Shown here: in pieces, positions 22,029-25,643 of the stretch
Numbering within the stretch: position 1 is the stretch's first letter
Layout of the letters: each line of letters starts with the position of its first letter
Source of the DNA: an uncultured Alistipes sp.
Lineage (GTDB): Bacteria; Bacteroidota; Bacteroidia; Bacteroidales; Rikenellaceae
NCBI GenBank assembly: GCA_900768015.1
Contig: CAAGBI010000053.1
Location: 1 to 25,643, forward strand
Direction: 5' to 3'
Length of the DNA stretch: 25,643 bases
Made by a program: the position numbers and the translations under genes
The notes under the pieces: generated by a model
The model's input: only the letters and a program-made list of their open reading frames with translations
Database searches by the model: none
Told to the model about the DNA's origin: nothing

Positions 22029-24665
22029 CTATTTTAGGCTAAATTTAACTCTGAAAACTACGGATGCGGGGCGCAATGAGTAGGTGTATATATGGCTTAG
22101 GCTGTTGCTATTCGAGGCATTTGCGAACGAGGTGTTGTTGAGGATGTTGTGCGCCTCGATGGCATACTCCATACGCTTGTGTTTTACTCTTATGCTTGCA
22201 TCTATAAATATGGTGTTGCGACTCTTGCTACTAATCGCGCTATTTAGGAAGTGTTCGGCTCCCACACGACATATAACACTCTCGGCAATGATGAAGTCTA
22301 CATTTGCGCTCTGCTTCAGTAGGTCGATAGCCGAGTGTGCCTGGTCGCCTATCGCCGATATGCTGCGGTTATATTGCGATGAGTAGTCCACCCTTACCGC
22401 CTTTGTGATGCGCGTGTTGAGGTTTAGTTTTGCGGTGATGAGCTGATATGTTGAGGGTACAAGGGTGCTCTCTCGCAATATCTCGGACCACGAGCGCATA
22501 TACTCTCCCGATAGGGTTGCGGTGGTCGCTATGGCATTAAAGCGTTTGCTAATGTTGGCTTTGATGTTGTACGAGTCGCTGCGACTGGGCCTCTTGATAG
22601 CCTCAATCTCGCTGAGTGCGCCCGTGAAGCTCGTGTTATACATCAGGTTGGAGTGGTTTATAGAGTAGTTGGCCTCGACGCCAGAGAATATGGCGTCTAT
22701 GGCGTTGCCGTATGATAGTTGCACGCCGTAAGTCTGGCTACGAAGATTGCTCATCGCGCCCGCCTTGCGCTGTATAACGCGGTAGTCGGTCATGATGTAT
22801 CCCGCATAGTAGTCATTGATATTGCCGTAGTGCTCCCAGTATGATGCTCGCGCCGTGAGTTTTAGGTTGGGCGTAGGACTGCTACTAATGCTTATGGTCG
22901 GGAGATATAGTAGCTTAAGCTTGTTCGATGGCGTGATAGCTCTTGTCCTATCAGCCATATACAACCACATAAGGTCAAGCGAGAGGTCGGCTTGCGCCAC
23001 GAACTTACTACCCAACGCATATTGCACGGATGGGGTAACGACAAAATCGAGGCGCGAGTATAGGGTGTTGTTTTGAAGTTCTGCTGTGGTGGCGGCAATA
23101 TCCCCATTGTCGCTAACTGCGTTGAGTGACGACTCCATGTTTTCGACATCAGCATTGAGTTGTGCTGATAGGGATAGTTGCAAGTGCTTTAGCTTATACC
23201 CCGTTTGCAGAGAGTTGGTGGCGATAAGTCGCTTGCCGTAGAGTGTCTGCATGGCATTTGGGCGCTCCTGGCTATTAGCTAAAACGCTGTCGTACAGCAT
23301 TGGGCGTATCTCGAGCTGCGCGGGTTGGGTGTCGTAGTCTATGTCCGACATAAAGTGTACGACCCACCTATCCCAACGGCGGACATTGTAGAAGTTGTTG
23401 CTAAGGGAGATTTGGGGCAGCTTGAAGTATTGCGACACCATCTCGCCGTTGCTATCCACATTGCCGCTATCCCTATTCCACGCCCCACCAAACGATAGCG
23501 CCTCTTCGAGGTATCGCGCTTCGGTGTTGGAGTGCAGATTTAGCATAAGGTCGCACTTATCGACGATGTGGCTTGCAGATGTCGTCTCTGTGATGGTAAG
23601 CGGTGCACCATTGGGTATATAGTAGGTCGTAACGCCTCCTCCTTGTGCATGCTGCATATCATGGATATAGTTGGTGTTGAGGCTTAGCTCCATATCCTCG
23701 TTGAGTTTCGTGATTGCATTTACCGATACGGCATGGATGTTATTGTCAAGGTATCGGCTTTGTGTTATGTTGGGCGGTGTGGGCTTATGCACTCCGAGCA
23801 TCGTGGCAATGCCCCCGTAGGCGCCGTAGTGCGATATGAACTCGCGCGACACATCGTTGCCCATGTTATTCGTCTTATATATACTTATGGTTTGAAACCT
23901 CTTGCTGAAGTACATAGCGCTCAGCTCCCCGCTCCACATCCATGGCTTGTAGCCGCCACCCAACTCCGCAGTGCCGTTCCATGTACCTTTGGCGCTCTCC
24001 TTGAGGCGCAGGTTGAGTGCCGCCTGGTCGCGTATGGTGATGCCCTTGAGCGCCTTAATAGGCTCGTGGTTCTCGAGTACCTCCACGCGCGCAATATCCT
24101 TTGCCTGAATATTGTTTGTGGCTATGCCATATCTGCCATTGAGCATATCCAAGCCCTCGATGTAGAGCTTGCTAATCGCCTTGCCATTATACTTTATCTC
24201 GCCCGCCTCGCCAATCGTGAGGCCCGGCATCTTGCGCAGCACATCGCCTATGCTACGATCCGAGGCGTTTATAAATGTGGCGACATTGTATGTGATGGTG
24301 TCGGAGTTGCGCTCTACGGATGCGGCGCGCACCACTACCTCCTTTATCTCAAGGTCGGAGTACTCTACTTCAAAGTCAATACGCTGTGCGCCTACCTCAA
24401 TCTCCCTCGACTGCGGCTTTAGATTAAAGCCAGTAACTACAACTCTTAAGGCCTTCTCCGTGCCGCTATACTCCAACGAGTAGTTGCCGTCGCTGTCGCT
24501 TATGCAGTAGTCGTAAAGAGCCTTGCCCTCTACATCTTGCAACATTATGTTGGCATCCGCAACACCCTCCGCGGTGCCCATGGCGCGCACACTACCATAT
24601 ATAACGACCTGAGCCGAGGCGCTTACAGCACTAAACAGCATAACAATTAGTAGTAGATGTTTCAT
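22029..24665 (-). CDS. TonB-dependent-receptor-like outer-membrane beta-barrel protein
   Basis: 878 residues: signal peptide (MKHLLLIVMLFSAVSASAQ); a carboxypeptidase-regulatory-like beta-sandwich at about 20-105 (VVIYGSVR..GVADANIML..DSDGNYSLEYSG); a plug-like domain at about 110-225 (EVVVRAASVERNSDTITYNV, IGDVLRKMPGLTI, ISKLYIEGLDML, IARVEVLENHEPIKAL); then a long beta-barrel to the C-terminus (VVFRVKFSLK). This matches the SusC-like/outer-membrane-barrel architecture of Bacteroidetes, though at 878 residues it is shorter than typical SusC, and no SusD partner follows. It is the first gene of a tight operon with the secreted protein and the GLPGLI protein. The substrate is unknown. Confidence 0.85.
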   Translation of the reverse strand: MKHLLLIVMLFSAVSASAQVVIYGSVRAMGTAEGVADANIMLQDVEGKALYDYCISDSDGNYSLEYSGTEKALRVVVTGFNLKPQSREIEVGAQRIDFEVEYSDLEIKEVVVRAASVERNSDTITYNVATFINASDRSIGDVLRKMPGLTIGEAGEIKYNGKAISKLYIEGLDMLNGRYGIATNNIQAKDIARVEVLENHEPIKALKGITIRDQAALNLRLKESAKGTWNGTAELGGGYKPWMWSGELSAMYFSKRFQTISIYKTNNMGNDVSREFISHYGAYGGIATMLGVHKPTPPNITQSRYLDNNIHAVSVNAITKLNEDMELSLNTNYIHDMQHAQGGGVTTYYIPNGAPLTITETTSASHIVDKCDLMLNLHSNTEARYLEEALSFGGAWNRDSGNVDSNGEMVSQYFKLPQISLSNNFYNVRRWDRWVVHFMSDIDYDTQPAQLEIRPMLYDSVLANSQERPNAMQTLYGKRLIATNSLQTGYKLKHLQLSLSAQLNADVENMESSLNAVSDNGDIAATTAELQNNTLYSRLDFVVTPSVQYALGSKFVAQADLSLDLMWLYMADRTRAITPSNKLKLLYLPTISISSSPTPNLKLTARASYWEHYGNINDYYAGYIMTDYRVIQRKAGAMSNLRSQTYGVQLSYGNAIDAIFSGVEANYSINHSNLMYNTSFTGALSEIEAIKRPSRSDSYNIKANISKRFNAIATTATLSGEYMRSWSEILRESTLVPSTYQLITAKLNLNTRITKAVRVDYSSQYNRSISAIGDQAHSAIDLLKQSANVDFIIAESVICRVGAEHFLNSAISSKSRNTIFIDASIRVKHKRMEYAIEAHNILNNTSFANASNSNSLSHIYTYSLRPASVVFRVKFSLK

Positions 24666-24724
24666 AGCCTATCTGTTTTGAATACAAAGTTCCTATGTCG
24701 TGCGGTTATTTCCTAATTTTTTAG

Positions 24725-24761
24725 GTTAAACAATGTTAAGGGCTCTGTTAAGAATTGTTAA
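24725..24761. promoter_or_regulatory. Four GTTAA direct repeats in a divergent promoter region
   Basis: GTTAA starts at 24725, 24735, 24747 and 24757, spacing 10, 12 and 10. This makes two longer repeats of about 15 nt (GTTAAACAATGTTAA and GTTAAGAATTGTTAA) 22 nt apart, two helical turns. The arrangement is like tandem sites for response regulators, but no regulator is visible here. Confidence 0.4.
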
Positions 24762-24792
24762 TGCTTATTGTCGCAGCGTAGCAAAAAAAGTC

Positions 24793-24839
24793 CATGCGAA
24801 TACAATATGCGATTATTATTCTCGTTATTCATGCGAATA
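24793..24839. repeat. Direct repeat CATGCGAATA before the Clp-N-like gene
   Basis: CATGCGAATA at 24793-24802 is repeated exactly at 24830-24839, with a partial ATGCGATTA between. The second copy ends 18 nt before the ATG, where bound protein could block transcription or translation start. No TAnnTTTG promoter was found in this stretch. Confidence 0.4.
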
Positions 24840-24857
24840 AAATGGTTAAATTGAAGA

Positions 24858-25415
24858 ATGAAGCAGATTGTAATTTCAGAGAGAGTTGAGGCTTTGCTTG
24901 CGCGTACGGCGGCGATGCTTCGGGGTGAGGCGATAACAACATCATTTAGCGACAGGCTCGCAATAGAGCTCCTCGCCGATGAGACAACACATGCACATCG
25001 CATACTCTGCACCCTTGCGGGAGAGAGTGGTGCCCATGCACTTATGCGCCGCATCGTTGGCGGTATCATCGCTGAGGCACGCGTTGAGGCTATGTCGCCT
25101 GACTGCCACTATGGCGATATGTGCGCTACGATTGAGGCGATGTTTGCCCCCGCGGAGATAGACACGGCGCACCTGCTCTACGCCATAACGATGGACTCTA
25201 CGACGCTCACATCGCAGGCGCTATTTAGCTATGGCATAACAACTGAGGACATATGCCAAGCGATGGAGCGTGACAAGCAGAGTACCCCTCAAATAACTGA
25301 AGAACCCCGCGTCGATGGGGGTGCCGATGTGGAGCAGCATCTGCGCACCCTACTCGATGCACTTGGTCACAAGCGCTGCGTGCTGATTGTCGTGGAGGAC
25401 AAAGTGGCAAGTTAG
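24858..25415 (+). CDS. Stand-alone Clp-N-like protein
   Basis: 185 residues with no signal peptide or membrane segment. Residues about 7-66 and 99-136 look like the two helical repeats of the Clp N-terminal domain. The second is clearer: IDTAHLLYAITMDSTTLTSQ followed by FSYGITTEDICQAM parallels the EHLLLALL...ALGVD-ALR pattern of ClpA/ClpC. That domain takes in substrates or adaptors for Clp unfoldases. No AAA+ modules follow, and the last 45 residues are unlike the domain. It may be an adaptor or decoy for a Clp protease; this is inference. It diverges from the outer-membrane operon and ends 139 nt before the tRNA gene. Confidence 0.55.
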   Translation: MKQIVISERVEALLARTAAMLRGEAITTSFSDRLAIELLADETTHAHRILCTLAGESGAHALMRRIVGGIIAEARVEAMSPDCHYGDMCATIEAMFAPAEIDTAHLLYAITMDSTTLTSQALFSYGITTEDICQAMERDKQSTPQITEEPRVDGGADVEQHLRTLLDALGHKRCVLIVVEDKVAS

Positions 25416-25494
25416 TGGCGCTACAACCGCTGGCTGTGCGCACCACCTAAGAGGGTCAATATTGCAAATTTAGACTATTTTGTTGGGTAAAATT

Positions 25495-25524
25495 TTGCAG
25501 AAACCAAAATAAGTAGTATATTTG
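25495..25524 (+). promoter_or_regulatory. Promoter of tRNA-Ser
   Basis: TTG at 25495-25497, exactly 19 nt, then TATATTTG at 25517-25524: a complete Bacteroidetes consensus promoter, 30 nt before the tRNA 5' end. Confidence 0.8.
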
Positions 25525-25554
25525 CACCGCTCTTTTACAAAAAAGGTGGTTTAA

Positions 25555-25641
25555 GGAGGGTTGGGTGAGTGGCTTAAACCAGCAGTTTGCTAAACTGCCG
25601 ATATCGTAAGGTATCCGCTGGTTCGAATCCAGTGCCCTCCG
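25555..25641 (+). tRNA. tRNA-Ser (anticodon GCU)
   Basis: The 87-nt gene folds as a class II tRNA. Acceptor GGAGGGT pairs with GCCCTCC (one G-U). The D stem is GGT/ACC. The anticodon stem GCAGT/ACTGC holds the loop TTGCTAA, with anticodon GCT at 25589-25591. A long variable arm has GATAT pairing with GTATC, and the T arm is GCTGG-TTCGAAT-CCAGT. The discriminator base is G, as usual for serine tRNAs. The following CT shows that CCA is not encoded. It would read AGC/AGU serine codons. Confidence 0.95.
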
Positions 25642-25643
25642 CT

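Noticed and set aside
23733..24422. Plus-strand open frame of 229 codons opposite the TonB-type gene
   Set aside because: It is antisense to the well-supported plug domain; no recognisable motif or promoter.
25642..25643. Encoded CCA tail of tRNA-Ser
   Set aside because: The bases after the discriminator are CT, not CC, so CCA must be added after transcription.

Overview
The window looks like a chromosomal segment from a member of the Bacteroidetes, most likely the Bacteroidales. Alistipes/Rikenellaceae is my best guess, from the RpoB/RpoC sequence character and general gene content, but genus is inference. Supporting signs: several start regions carry the Bacteroidetes -33/-7 promoter (TTG, about 19 nt, TAnnTTTG); most start codons follow A-rich leaders without a Shine-Dalgarno; and there is a GLPGLI-family protein beside a carboxypeptidase-like/TonB-type outer-membrane protein.

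Layout. Positions 11-10306 (+) hold the ribosomal protein/RNA polymerase operon rplA-rplJ-rplL-rpoB-rpoC, with a structured gap of about 500 nt between rplL and rpoB. Convergent to it, 10539-13297 (-) is a two-gene operon whose genes overlap by one base: a LuxE-like acyl-protein synthetase, then a LicD + family-2 glycosyltransferase fusion. Divergent from that, 13441-17460 (+) carries pdxA, a small two-helix membrane protein, thrS and infC; infC appears to start with TTG. A lipoprotein gene (17752-18213, -) diverges from rpsA (18457-20241, +). Positions 20410-24665 (-) form a compact three-gene envelope operon: TonB-type beta-barrel, secreted protein of unknown function, GLPGLI protein. Finally there is a stand-alone Clp-N-like protein (24858-25415, +) and a complete tRNA-Ser(GCU) at the right edge.

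How the parts fit. Most genes are translation and transcription housekeeping. The minus-strand operons are accessory and envelope-related: one probably decorates a glycan or protein, the other is a surface system of unknown function. The most unusual non-coding signal is a family of palindromic elements lying within 1-7 nt of the stop codons of infC, rpsA and rpoC. The two full copies keep their pairing while changing the paired bases, both in the outermost arms and in the central hairpin clamp. A second class of short tandem repeats (7- and 9-nt periods) sits in the same intergenic regions. No CRISPR array, transposase, rRNA or pseudogene was seen.
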